Part shown: positions 45,687 through 53,971 of the stretch, piece after piece | How the letters are laid out: each line of letters begins with the position of its first letter | How positions within the stretch are numbered: the stretch's first letter is position 1 | Assembly (NCBI RefSeq): GCF_001758465.1 | Contig: NZ_MJIC01000010.1 | Coordinates: forward strand, 434,001 to 498,000 | Reading direction: 5' to 3' | DNA: 64,000 nucleotides | DNA from: Marisediminitalea lipolytica | GTDB taxonomy: Bacteria > Pseudomonadota > Gammaproteobacteria > Enterobacterales > Alteromonadaceae | Made by a program: the position numbers and the translations under genes | The notes under the pieces: generated by a model | The model's input: only the letters and a program-made list of their open reading frames with translations | The model's database searches: none | What the model was told of the DNA's origin: nothing

Positions 45687-47876
45687 TTATTTACTGACGC
45701 TTTTACCCTTGGGCTTACGGCCGCCATAGTTGCCCCTCGGGCTTGCCGCATTTTTAAATCCGGTGTGCTTGGTCATGGCCCGTTCGCCGCGGCGGGGCTG
45801 TGCTGCACGTTGGCGTTTTTCGTTGCCAGACTCTGGTGGTACCAGGTGCTGGGGACCACGGCCAATTAAATCTTCGCGGCCCATTTTAATCAGCGCCTTG
45901 CGGATTTGCGCAAAGTTTTTCGGGTCATGGTAGCGTAACAGTGCTTTATGCAGTCGACGGTGGATTTCTCCCTTGGCTGACGGCACGGTTTCACTGTCTT
46001 TTTTCACCTTGCGTAAACTGTTTACCTCGGTGTGATAAAGCGTGGTAGCCGTTGCCATTGGCGAAGGATAAAAGTTTTGTACCTGATCCAGCTTAAAGCG
46101 GTTTTCTTTCAGCCAGATTGCCAGCGCCAGCATGTCTTCATCGGTGGTGCCGGGATGCGAGGCAATAAAGTAGGGAATAAGATACTGTTCTTTACCGGCT
46201 TCTTTGGAATACTTATCAAACAGTTCCTTAAAGCGATAATAGGTGCCCATACCCGGCTTCATCATTTTGCTTAAGGGGCCTTCCTCGGTATGCTCAGGGG
46301 CAATTTTTAAATAGCCGCCGACATGGTGCTTGGCCAGCTCTTTGATGTATTTAGGATCTTCTATAGCCAAATCGTAGCGCACGCCTGAGGCAATAAGGAT
46401 CTTTTTAATGCCGGGCAAGTCACGGGCGCGGCGATATAAATCGATTGTCGGCTTATGGTCGGTATCCATGTGAGCACAAATAGATGGGTACACACAGGAG
46501 GGACGACGGCAGGTGGCTTCTGCCCTGGCACTTTTACAGCGTAAGCGATACATGTTCGCCGTAGGGCCACCTAAATCAGAAATAACCCCGGTAAAGCCAG
46601 GCACGGTATCGCGAATTTGTTCGATTTCACGAATGATAGAGTCTTCTGACCGGCTCTGAATAATGCGACCTTCGTGCTCAGTGATCGAGCAGAACGTACA
46701 GCCACCAAAGCAGCCCCGCATAATATTGACCGAAAAGCGAATCATGTCGTAGGCCGGGATTTTCGCTTTGCCGTAAACCGGGTGAGGTACACGCTGGTAG
46801 GGCAGGTCGAAAACCGCGTCCATTTCTTCGGTTTCCAGCGGCATGGCTGGTGGGTTTATCCAGATATGCCGATCACCATGCCGCTGCAACAGCGCCCGTG
46901 CGCAGCCCGGGTTAGTTTCCTGATGCAAAATTCGGTTGGCGTGGGCATACAGGGTTTTGTTATCGCGCACCACTTCAAAAGCGGGCAGTTTAACGTACAC
47001 CTGCTCCCAGGGCTTACGTCGCTCGGCCGGTTGCACCACTATCGGTTGGGCTTTGGCTTCTTCACCTGGTTCACTGGCTTTGTTTTCGTTTTCGCCCTCA
47101 CAGTCCGGCTCCATAACATAAGGATTCGGAATGGGGTCAATTTTACCGGGTCTGTCCAGTGAGGTGGAATCTACACCCTGCCATTCTGGCAGCGGTTGTT
47201 TAACAATAATGGCAGTACCGCGAACGTCGGTAATATCACCGATGGCTTCACCGGCAGCCAGACGATGGGTCACTTCTACCAGTGGGCGTTCGGCATTACC
47301 AAACATCAACAGATCAGCCTTGGCGTCGAACAGCACGGAACGACGGACTTTTTCTGACCAGTAATCATAGTGGGCAATTCGGCGCAGGCTGGCTTCAATG
47401 CCGCCTAAAATAATGGGCACATCCTTATAGGCTTCGCGACAACGCTGAGAATACACGGTTACCGCTCTGTCCGGGCGTTTACCGCCTTCGTTGTTGGGGG
47501 TGTAGGCATCGTCGTGACGCAGCTTTTTATCGGCGGTGTACCGGTTAATCATGGAATCCATGTTGCCCGCTGTGACACCAAAGTAGAGGTTGGGTTTACC
47601 CAACTTCATAAAATCGTTTTTATTTTGCCAGTCTGGCTGAGCAATAATACCTACCCGAAAGCCATGCGCTTCCAGCAAGCGGCCAATAATGGCCATACCA
47701 AAACTGGGGTGATCCACATAGGCATCGCCGGTGACCAGTACGATATCGCAGCTGTCCCAGCCCAGTTCGTCCATTTCGGCGCGCGACATAGGTAAAAATG
47801 GCGCACTGCCATAACAATGGGCCCAGTATTTAGGGTAAGAAAACAAACCGCGATCGGCTTTAATGGTTGCTTGCAT
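45687..47876 (-). CDS. YgiQ-family radical SAM protein
   Basis: A 729-residue protein. The radical SAM cluster motif C-x3-C-x2-C lies in [19 protein letters not shown] near residue 388, after a long N-terminal domain starting with [35 protein letters not shown] adds the UPF0313 signature, and the C-terminus is a Lys/Arg-rich tail ([20 protein letters not shown]). The reaction is unknown despite wide conservation. It is full length and free-standing. Confidence 0.95.
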   Translation of the reverse strand: MQATIKADRGLFSYPKYWAHCYGSAPFLPMSRAEMDELGWDSCDIVLVTGDAYVDHPSFGMAIIGRLLEAHGFRVGIIAQPDWQNKNDFMKLGKPNLYFGVTAGNMDSMINRYTADKKLRHDDAYTPNNEGGKRPDRAVTVYSQRCREAYKDVPIILGGIEASLRRIAHYDYWSEKVRRSVLFDAKADLLMFGNAERPLVEVTHRLAAGEAIGDITDVRGTAIIVKQPLPEWQGVDSTSLDRPGKIDPIPNPYVMEPDCEGENENKASEPGEEAKAQPIVVQPAERRKPWEQVYVKLPAFEVVRDNKTLYAHANRILHQETNPGCARALLQRHGDRHIWINPPAMPLETEEMDAVFDLPYQRVPHPVYGKAKIPAYDMIRFSVNIMRGCFGGCTFCSITEHEGRIIQSRSEDSIIREIEQIRDTVPGFTGVISDLGGPTANMYRLRCKSARAEATCRRPSCVYPSICAHMDTDHKPTIDLYRRARDLPGIKKILIASGVRYDLAIEDPKYIKELAKHHVGGYLKIAPEHTEEGPLSKMMKPGMGTYYRFKELFDKYSKEAGKEQYLIPYFIASHPGTTDEDMLALAIWLKENRFKLDQVQNFYPSPMATATTLYHTEVNSLRKVKKDSETVPSAKGEIHRRLHKALLRYHDPKNFAQIRKALIKMGREDLIGRGPQHLVPPESGNEKRQRAAQPRRGERAMTKHTGFKNAASPRGNYGGRKPKGKSVSK

Positions 47877-48003
47877 GAAACTCTTCAGGGGGTAGTGAAA
47901 ACACGCGAATTATAACAAACATCCACGCCCGAACATAGCATGGGCCGTTTTCTTTATGTTGCGCTGTTCATCAGGCTGAACAGCGGGTCGGGTCACTCTT
48001 TAC

Positions 48004-48438
48004 TTAGCCAATCACCTGCTGCGCCCATTGCAGCAGTTGTCCGGCTGGCATGGCACCGGCCTGACGCGTCACTTCGCGGCCCTGTTTAAAAACCAGTAAG
48101 CTGGGAATACTGCGAATGGCGTACTGCTGGCTGAGCGCCGGATTAGCTTCGGTATCCACTTTGGCAAAGATGGCTTTGCCCTGTAACTGACTGGCCACCT
48201 GGGCAAACGCCGGGGCCATCATTTTACACGGGCCGCACCAGTCGGCCCAAAAATCCACGATCACCGGCAGATCCGATTTTTGGACAAAGCGGCCAAAAGC
48301 GGCTTGATTAAGCTCAATAGGGTGAGAGGGCAACAAGCCCTGTTTACATTTTCCGCAGCGAGGATTGTCCTGCAATCGCTCAGCCGGACTCCGATTCAAG
48401 CCCTGACAATGGGGGCAAACCACCTGAATAGCACTCAT
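48004..48438 (-). CDS. trxC: Thioredoxin 2 (TrxC)
   Basis: A 144-residue protein from ATG 48438, preceded by AGAGGAAAATC; the frame extends to 48480 without support. The N-terminal zinc ribbon has C8/C11 (CPHC) and C28/C31 (CGKC). The thioredoxin active site DFWADWCGPCKMM carries C68 and C71. The zinc finger distinguishes TrxC from TrxA; E. coli trxC responds to OxyR. A stem GCTGTTCA/TGAACAGC (47963-47984) downstream may be a weak terminator. Divergent from the EVE gene. Confidence 0.96.
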   Translation of the reverse strand: MSAIQVVCPHCQGLNRSPAERLQDNPRCGKCKQGLLPSHPIELNQAAFGRFVQKSDLPVIVDFWADWCGPCKMMAPAFAQVASQLQGKAIFAKVDTEANPALSQQYAIRSIPSLLVFKQGREVTRQAGAMPAGQLLQWAQQVIG

Positions 48439-48577
48439 CCGATTTTCCTCTAAGGTTTTGCTAAGATATGGAGTCATCATGGTTGTTCACAAGGGCCGGT
48501 AGCAGAACACTTCTCAACAGCTGATTTGCTGGTCGTGCTGGCGTATACTGGCGCCGCTTAATTCGGAGAACCATACA

Positions 48578-49048
48578 ATGCAATACTGGCTGTTTAAATC
48601 AGAACCTGATGTGTTTGGCATCGATCATCTGGCTGCCCGCCCTAATCAGACCGAACCCTGGGACGGTGTAAGAAATTACCAGGCACGAAACTTCCTGCGC
48701 GATGAGGTTAAGGTGGGGGATCGGGTGTTTTTTTATCATTCCAGTTGTAAAACGGTGGGGATTGCCGGCATTGCTGAGGTGGTTAAAGCCGGCTATCCCG
48801 ATGCGACGCAGTTTAATCCGGAATCGGCGTACTTTGATCCCAAAGCCACCCAGGAAAAGCCCCGTTGGTATAGCGTGGATGTAAAATATGTTAGTAAGTT
48901 TGCCCGGGTACTGGAACTGAGCACTATTAAGGATTGCCCGCAGATCACCGAGCTTAGTCTGGTTAAAAAGGGCCACCGTTTATCTGTCATGCCGGTGATA
49001 GAAAACGAGTGGCACACCTTAGTGGCATTGGGTGGTCGGCAAATTTAG
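48578..49048 (+). CDS. EVE-domain protein (thymocyte nuclear protein 1-like)
   Basis: A 156-residue single-domain protein. It begins MQYWLFKSEPDVFGIDHL, then has EPWDGVRNYQARNFLRDEV, VKVGDRVFFYHSSCK and VGIAGIAEVVKAGYPD, the EVE/PUA-like signature. EVE domains bind modified bases (for example 5-methylcytosine or related marks) in nucleic acids. Its 3' end overlaps the convergent dgcA-like gene by 4 bases. Role here unknown. Confidence 0.9.
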   Translation: MQYWLFKSEPDVFGIDHLAARPNQTEPWDGVRNYQARNFLRDEVKVGDRVFFYHSSCKTVGIAGIAEVVKAGYPDATQFNPESAYFDPKATQEKPRWYSVDVKYVSKFARVLELSTIKDCPQITELSLVKKGHRLSVMPVIENEWHTLVALGGRQI

Positions 49049-50085
49049 TCGGGCAGCTTGTGCCAGAGTGCGGCCAGACCATGCTGACCATACTGACCCG
49101 GCAATCCCCACAGAAATGGCTCTGGCTGACTCATGCGGCCATTGTCAAAGCAAAAGCCATCCTGTCGGTCCTGGGCAACCAGTAAGGGGCCATCCAAGTC
49201 CACAAACTGTACATCGGCGCATATTTCATAGGCGGGAGCCATGGCCAGCGAAGAGCCGACCATGCAGCCAATCATTATTTGCATGCCGTGCTCGCGAGCG
49301 ATCTGTTGCGTTCGGATAGCCTCAGTCAGGCCGCCGGTTTTATCCAGCTTAATATTGACGGCCTGATAATAACTCGCAAGACGTTCGATATCGCTACTGG
49401 TGTGACAGGACTCATCGGCACATAACAGTACCGGGCTGTTGAGCCCGGCAAGTTCGGCATCTGCCTGCGCTGGAACAGGTTGTTCTATCAGCGTCACGCC
49501 AAGTCTGGCCATTTCGGGTAACCATTCCTTCAGCATACTTACCTGCCAGCCTTCGTTAGCATCAACAATCAGGCGGCTTTGCGGCGAAGCCTGGTGGATC
49601 GCAGCCAGGCGTTCCAGTACCAGATGTTCATCCAGCTTAATTTTTATCAGCGGCGCATTTTTAATGGCTTCGGCCTGTGCCTGCATGCCCTCTGGCGTAT
49701 CAATGCTCAGGGTTTGGGCGGTATTGCAGCGTTGCGTTACCCGCAGGTTGGCCAGACTGGCTACTGACTTACCGGTGAGTTTGGCTTTTAAATCCCATAA
49801 GGCCGCATCGAGAGCGTTACGAGCGGAGCCTGCGGGTAACAGCGTCAGTAGGTCCTGGGTATCATTCACCGTCGCAAAACGGGTTTTTACATCTTCTAAT
49901 TGGGCCAGTACGCTTTCGATTGATTCGTTGTAACGGGCGTAGGGCACGGATTCACCCCAGCCATAGTATTGTCCGTCACTCACTATAACCGTGATCACAT
50001 CGGCCTGGGTTTTAGCGCCTCGGGAAATGCGAAACTCGCGGGCTAAGGGAAAGGACTCAGCAAAAGCTTTAAAAGTCAGACTCAT
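49045..50085 (-). CDS. dgcA: Enolase-superfamily epimerase, probable N-acetyl-D-glutamate racemase
   Basis: A 346-residue protein of the dipeptide-epimerase/muconate-lactonizing group. Catalytic features are LIKIKLD (KxK), the metal ligands in IVDANEGW, TLIEQPV and CADESCH, and the second base in NIKLDKTGG. In family memory, DgcA homologues beside a DUF1611 protein (DgcN) racemise N-acetyl-D-Glu to the L form in a D-glutamate degradation route of marine bacteria. Otherwise it would be called L-Ala-D/L-Glu epimerase. Its ATG overlaps the dgcN stop by 4 bases (ATGA), so translation is coupled. Confidence 0.8.
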   Translation of the reverse strand: MSLTFKAFAESFPLAREFRISRGAKTQADVITVIVSDGQYYGWGESVPYARYNESIESVLAQLEDVKTRFATVNDTQDLLTLLPAGSARNALDAALWDLKAKLTGKSVASLANLRVTQRCNTAQTLSIDTPEGMQAQAEAIKNAPLIKIKLDEHLVLERLAAIHQASPQSRLIVDANEGWQVSMLKEWLPEMARLGVTLIEQPVPAQADAELAGLNSPVLLCADESCHTSSDIERLASYYQAVNIKLDKTGGLTEAIRTQQIAREHGMQIMIGCMVGSSLAMAPAYEICADVQFVDLDGPLLVAQDRQDGFCFDNGRMSQPEPFLWGLPGQYGQHGLAALWHKLPD

Positions 50086-51080
50086 TCCAGTGCCTCCAGC
50101 AAGGCGTCAACGCCGTGACGGATAGGGTCAACACAGGGTAAGCCCAGTTTTTCAGTCACGCTTTGACAATAGGCCAGCGCTTCCTCGTCACTCACCGAGG
50201 AGGTATTTACAGACACACCCACAACTTTGATGTTTGGGTTGGTAATACGCCCGGCTTGCAGGTTCATTTCGATTACGTCTTCAAGGCCTGGCAAGGGTCT
50301 GCCTGGCAGAGCCCGCATATGGTCGCGATTCAGTGCATGACATATCACCAGCGCATCGGGTTGTGAACCGTGTAACAAGCCCAGGCTTACGCCTGCAAAA
50401 GCAGGGTGGTAGAGCGAGCCCTGGCCTTCAATCAGATCCCAGTGGTCTTCGTCATTGGCCGGGCACAACGCCTCGACACTACCAGAAATAAAATCCGACA
50501 CCACACAGTCAACGGCAATGCCTTCACCGGCTACCAGAATGCCACTTTGGCCAGTGGCCCTGAATGTGGCTTTGATTCCTTTTGCCTGCATGGCTTTGGC
50601 CAGACTTAAGGTGGTGTACATTTTTCCTACTGAGCAGTCGGTACCAACGGTTAACAGGCGCTTACCGGGGCGTTTTTCGCCTTTGCCGGTTTTAAATTTG
50701 GTGGTGGGGTGGCGAATATCAATCAGGCGTCGCCCGAGTTCCGCGGCTTTTGCTGCCACTTCAGGAATATCGGTTAATTTATCGTGCAGGCCGTTAATAA
50801 TATCCATGCCGTTTTCCAGCGCAGTGATGATTGAGTCCACCAGCACCGGATCTAACACGCCACCACTGTTAGCAAATCCCAGAACAAAGGCCTTAGCTCC
50901 TTGTTGAGCGCCTTCCTCGATAGACATTAGAGGCAAGCCGGTAGTGACCGTGCAGCCGGGAAGAGCAAACTCGCCGACGCACATGTCAGGGCTCCAGTCG
51001 GCAGCGCTTTTGGCCATTTTGATACTGAGCGGATCGGTAGCATTGCCAATGAATAATAAATAAGGGGAAGGCAAATTCAT
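50082..51080 (-). CDS. dgcN: DUF1611-family P-loop protein, probable D-glutamate N-acetyltransferase DgcN
   Basis: A 332-residue protein from ATG 51080, immediately after AGGAGTTACC; an upstream frame to 51116 lacks such a site. Landmarks are MNLPSPYLLFIGNATDPLS, the P-loop-like VGTDCSVGKMYTTLSLAKAM and VEGQGSLYHPAFAGVS. The family (DUF1611) was reported, as I recall, to acetylate D-glutamate using acetyl-CoA in the DgcN-DgcA pathway. The overlap with dgcA supports that. If the family memory is wrong it remains a P-loop protein paired with an epimerase. Confidence 0.78.
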   Translation of the reverse strand: MNLPSPYLLFIGNATDPLSIKMAKSAADWSPDMCVGEFALPGCTVTTGLPLMSIEEGAQQGAKAFVLGFANSGGVLDPVLVDSIITALENGMDIINGLHDKLTDIPEVAAKAAELGRRLIDIRHPTTKFKTGKGEKRPGKRLLTVGTDCSVGKMYTTLSLAKAMQAKGIKATFRATGQSGILVAGEGIAVDCVVSDFISGSVEALCPANDEDHWDLIEGQGSLYHPAFAGVSLGLLHGSQPDALVICHALNRDHMRALPGRPLPGLEDVIEMNLQAGRITNPNIKVVGVSVNTSSVSDEEALAYCQSVTEKLGLPCVDPIRHGVDALLEALE

Positions 51081-51212
51081 GGTAACTCCTTGAACAAAGG
51101 TCACAATCGATGACAAAAGAAGATGATAATACTGGGCTCGTACCCTAAAGCCATCAAAGGGTGAATTCCAGCGTTATTCGTCATTAATAAAATGGCTTTG
51201 GGGATGAGTGCG

Positions 51213-52208
51213 TCATTGATAGGCGTCGAGTTGCGCAAGATAGGCCTGTTTGTCTGGTTCGGGTAGCCAGGTCACGGTAAATGCGTTAGCCATCAGCGTT
51301 TTAAGCTCTTCCTTAGTGAAATTACCTTCTTCCTGAAGAGCAATAAGGTTTTCATTCATGTAGGCACGAAAGTAGGCAGGATCGTCAGAATTGATGGTCG
51401 CCAGCATGCCTTTATTCAGCATTTCGCGAATTTCATTTGAGGTGAGAGACTGCACAACAAACTGGTTAGATACCGGACAAACGGTAAGACCCAGCTTATG
51501 ACTTTTGATAAGTTCACATAGTTGTTCTGATTCCAGTGAGTTAACCCCGTGGTCAATACGGTCTACGCCGATGATCTCAATAACCTGACGAATATGCTCC
51601 AGCGTGTTTTTCTGATTGACATCGCAATGCATAGTGAGTTTTAAGCCCCATTCTTTGGCAAGCTTGAACACCTCACGGAATTTTACCGGCGGATTATTGT
51701 ATTCGTCGGAGTCCAGACCAACACCCACCAACCAGCCAAGGTAGGGCTTAGCCATCTCGAGATGCTCCATGGCGCTTTCTGCTGACATGTCACGCAGGAA
51801 GCACATAATCAACTGACTTCTGATCCCCAGTTTTTCCTCGGCAGCACTTTGCGCACGACGAATACCGGTAATCACAGTGTCGAAACTAACGCCACGACTG
51901 GTGTGCCCCTGAGGGTCAAAAAATATTTCGGTATAAACAACATTTTGCGACGCCGCTTTCTCCAGATAATCCCAGGTGAGCCGGAAAAAGTCGTCTTCGT
52001 CAATCAGCACGCTCATGCCAGCGTAATAAATTTTTAAAAATGAGGGTAGGTCATGAAAATCGTAGGCGGCGATCAGGGCTTCCGGGGTGTCGAATGGGAG
52101 CTCGATGTTATTTTTCTTCGCCAGGGCGAAACTGAGTTCCGGTTCCAGGGTGCCTTCGATATGAACGTGTAATTCAGCTTTTGGCATGCCTTCTATAAAT
52201 GCGTGCAT
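51213..52208 (-). CDS. Adenosine/adenine-deaminase-like metal hydrolase with altered HAGE motif
   Basis: A 331-residue TIM-barrel protein. It has the first metal motif ELHVHIEGT (H14, H16), VDRIDHGVNSLE and INSDDPAYF, all of the adenosine-deaminase superfamily. In known adenosine and adenine deaminases the third motif is H-A-G-E with Glu as proton donor. Here it reads MHCDVNQKN, H194 present but the Glu position is Val197. The substrate may thus differ from adenosine, or another residue supplies the proton. It lies 130 bases upstream of dgcN on the same strand, perhaps in one transcript. Confidence 0.8.
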   Translation of the reverse strand: MHAFIEGMPKAELHVHIEGTLEPELSFALAKKNNIELPFDTPEALIAAYDFHDLPSFLKIYYAGMSVLIDEDDFFRLTWDYLEKAASQNVVYTEIFFDPQGHTSRGVSFDTVITGIRRAQSAAEEKLGIRSQLIMCFLRDMSAESAMEHLEMAKPYLGWLVGVGLDSDEYNNPPVKFREVFKLAKEWGLKLTMHCDVNQKNTLEHIRQVIEIIGVDRIDHGVNSLESEQLCELIKSHKLGLTVCPVSNQFVVQSLTSNEIREMLNKGMLATINSDDPAYFRAYMNENLIALQEEGNFTKEELKTLMANAFTVTWLPEPDKQAYLAQLDAYQ

Positions 52209-52403
52209 ACTTACTCCTTATTATTTTTTGCCCGATGGATACTGCAAAAAGTATTCCCCTCAAAATGTAGGGTTAAGCCATTGTAAAGTATAAGATATAT
52301 AATAAGTGAGTAAGCACCGTTGAATCACATCGGTGCAAAATTGCCCGAAATAATAGCAAGGCGTCAGTTGCGTTTACTGGTTGGACAGTGCCTTTGCCTT
52401 GGA

Positions 52404-52847
52404 TCAGCGACGAAGTTTTGGTTTTCCCCGCTGCCAAAATTGGGCGCCGTCGTAGGGCAGGTCATGCTCAACGGTAAATGTTTTATCCGCAATGATGGTG
52501 TCGTTAAGTGTTAATGTCATCCGCCATTCCCCGGCTTTATTATCCAGCGGTTCCCACAGCGTATCGCCCAGATAAAAATCCCAGTCGTTAGAGCGGATAT
52601 ACTCCTCGCCATCAAATGGAGCCATGGGCACACCGTTTTTATCCGGGATCCCCGGGTGATAAATACAATAGCGAACACACTGGTTTTTGGCGCGTTTTAT
52701 GTTAACAATAAAACCAAATTCGATATCCAGTTCCAGTGGAATATGGGTGGTGAAGGTTCTTATTTTGGGTAACGCTTTGGCATCAGCATCCCACTTGGTG
52801 TGGATGCCATAGGTAACGACTTCGATAATGGGTTTTGGCCTGGCCAT
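52404..52847 (-). CDS. DUF3859-family protein
   Basis: A 147-residue protein without signal peptide. It begins MARPKPIIEVVTYGIHTKWD, followed by VRYCIYHPGIPDKNG and DWDFYLGDTLWEPLDNKAGE, then MTLTLNDTIIADKTFTV. This beta-rich pattern matches DUF3859 as I remember it. Function unknown. Its start lies about 70 bases from the divergent BNR-repeat gene. Confidence 0.7.
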   Translation of the reverse strand: MARPKPIIEVVTYGIHTKWDADAKALPKIRTFTTHIPLELDIEFGFIVNIKRAKNQCVRYCIYHPGIPDKNGVPMAPFDGEEYIRSNDWDFYLGDTLWEPLDNKAGEWRMTLTLNDTIIADKTFTVEHDLPYDGAQFWQRGKPKLRR

Positions 52848-52918
52848 AGGTAATTTAACTAATGTACTGCTTATTTTTAAATGCTAGCAAATTGTGTGCG
52901 GGAATGCTGCGTCGGGGG

Positions 52919-53926
52919 ATGAAAAATTTTGCCCGTCTTGCGCTGCTTAGCCCGCTTATTAGTAGTGGTGCGATGGCAGCAACCACCCGGTATGACCTGG
53001 ATGAGCAGGTTTCGTTTCAGGCGGTGACCTGGTTGAAGGACAGGGTGGTAGCCTCTGGTACTGCGGGCGCTATTTATCTTTCACAGGATGATGGCCAGCA
53101 CTGGCAAAAGCTTAACGGACCGGCGCAGAGTGATGCGTTGCAGTTTCGCGATAACCAGTGGCTGGACTCTGGTCGTTTAGTGGTGATGAGTGCCGGTGAA
53201 GAGGCTGATTCCGGGATTTTTATCAGTGATAATCTCGGCCAGTCCTGGCGACGGGTAGCCACCGGTGAGACTGCCAGCACGTTTTACGATTGTTTTTACG
53301 TGGCCAGTAACGGGCAGGGCTGGTTATACGGTGACGCGGATGAAAAGGGATTATTTGTGCTGGCAACTGAGGATAGCGGCGAGCATTGGCAGCGCCAGCA
53401 GGTGCCTTTTAACGCGCAGCCATCTGAAGGCGGATTTGCCTCCAGCGGCACCTGCTTAAATGGCGCTGGTGATAACGGCATGGTCATTGGTACCGGTAAT
53501 GGTTCTGTCGCGCGGGTGTTACTTTACACCCAGGGCCAGTGGCAAAGTATTGAGAGTCCAATTGCAGGCGGCGAAGCTGGCGGGATTTTTTCGCTGCAAC
53601 CTATTAAGCAAACCCTGTTAGTGAGTGGCGGAAGCCTGAAACAATCAACGCTTCCTGCAAAGGCCTGGCTGTATGATATGGCTGACAATAGCTGGCTGGC
53701 GTTACCCGCATTACCTTTAACCGGTGCGGTTTACGGTTCGGCGGTGTTATCGGTACAGGGTGGTGTTGAATACTGGGTAAGTAATCCTCAGGGCGTGGCT
53801 GTATTGCGACCGGGCGCATCTGACTGGCAGTGGGTAAGCCAAAGTAATATATGGAGCCTGGCTTGTCAGGCAGGCAAAGGTTGCATAGGCGTAGGTAAGA
53901 ATGGCCGGATAGAGCTTTATCAATAG
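52919..53926 (+). CDS. Secreted BNR/Ycf48-like beta-propeller protein
   Basis: A 335-residue protein from ATG 52919 (MKNFARLALLSPLISSGAMA, a clear signal peptide); earlier ATGs in frame at 52904 and 52862 are less likely. Asp-box repeats of the BNR type occur: LSQDDGQHWQKL, ISDNLGQSWRRV and TEDSGEHWQRQ. Ycf48-like propellers act as assembly or binding scaffolds. One cysteine pair may be formed in the C-terminal region. No enzyme residues. A strong terminator follows at once. Confidence 0.78.
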   Translation: MKNFARLALLSPLISSGAMAATTRYDLDEQVSFQAVTWLKDRVVASGTAGAIYLSQDDGQHWQKLNGPAQSDALQFRDNQWLDSGRLVVMSAGEEADSGIFISDNLGQSWRRVATGETASTFYDCFYVASNGQGWLYGDADEKGLFVLATEDSGEHWQRQQVPFNAQPSEGGFASSGTCLNGAGDNGMVIGTGNGSVARVLLYTQGQWQSIESPIAGGEAGGIFSLQPIKQTLLVSGGSLKQSTLPAKAWLYDMADNSWLALPALPLTGAVYGSAVLSVQGGVEYWVSNPQGVAVLRPGASDWQWVSQSNIWSLACQAGKGCIGVGKNGRIELYQ

Positions 53927-53927
53927 C

Positions 53928-53949
53928 AGAACGCCCCGTGGGGCGTTCT
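53928..53949. terminator. Terminator after the BNR gene
   Basis: AGAACGCCCC (53928-53937) and GGGGCGTTCT (53940-53949) are a perfect 10-bp inverted repeat with a very small loop, followed by TAATG. It lies between convergent genes and may work both ways. Confidence 0.75.
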
Positions 53950-53971
53950 TAATGCTGGCAGTTGTTGCTGC

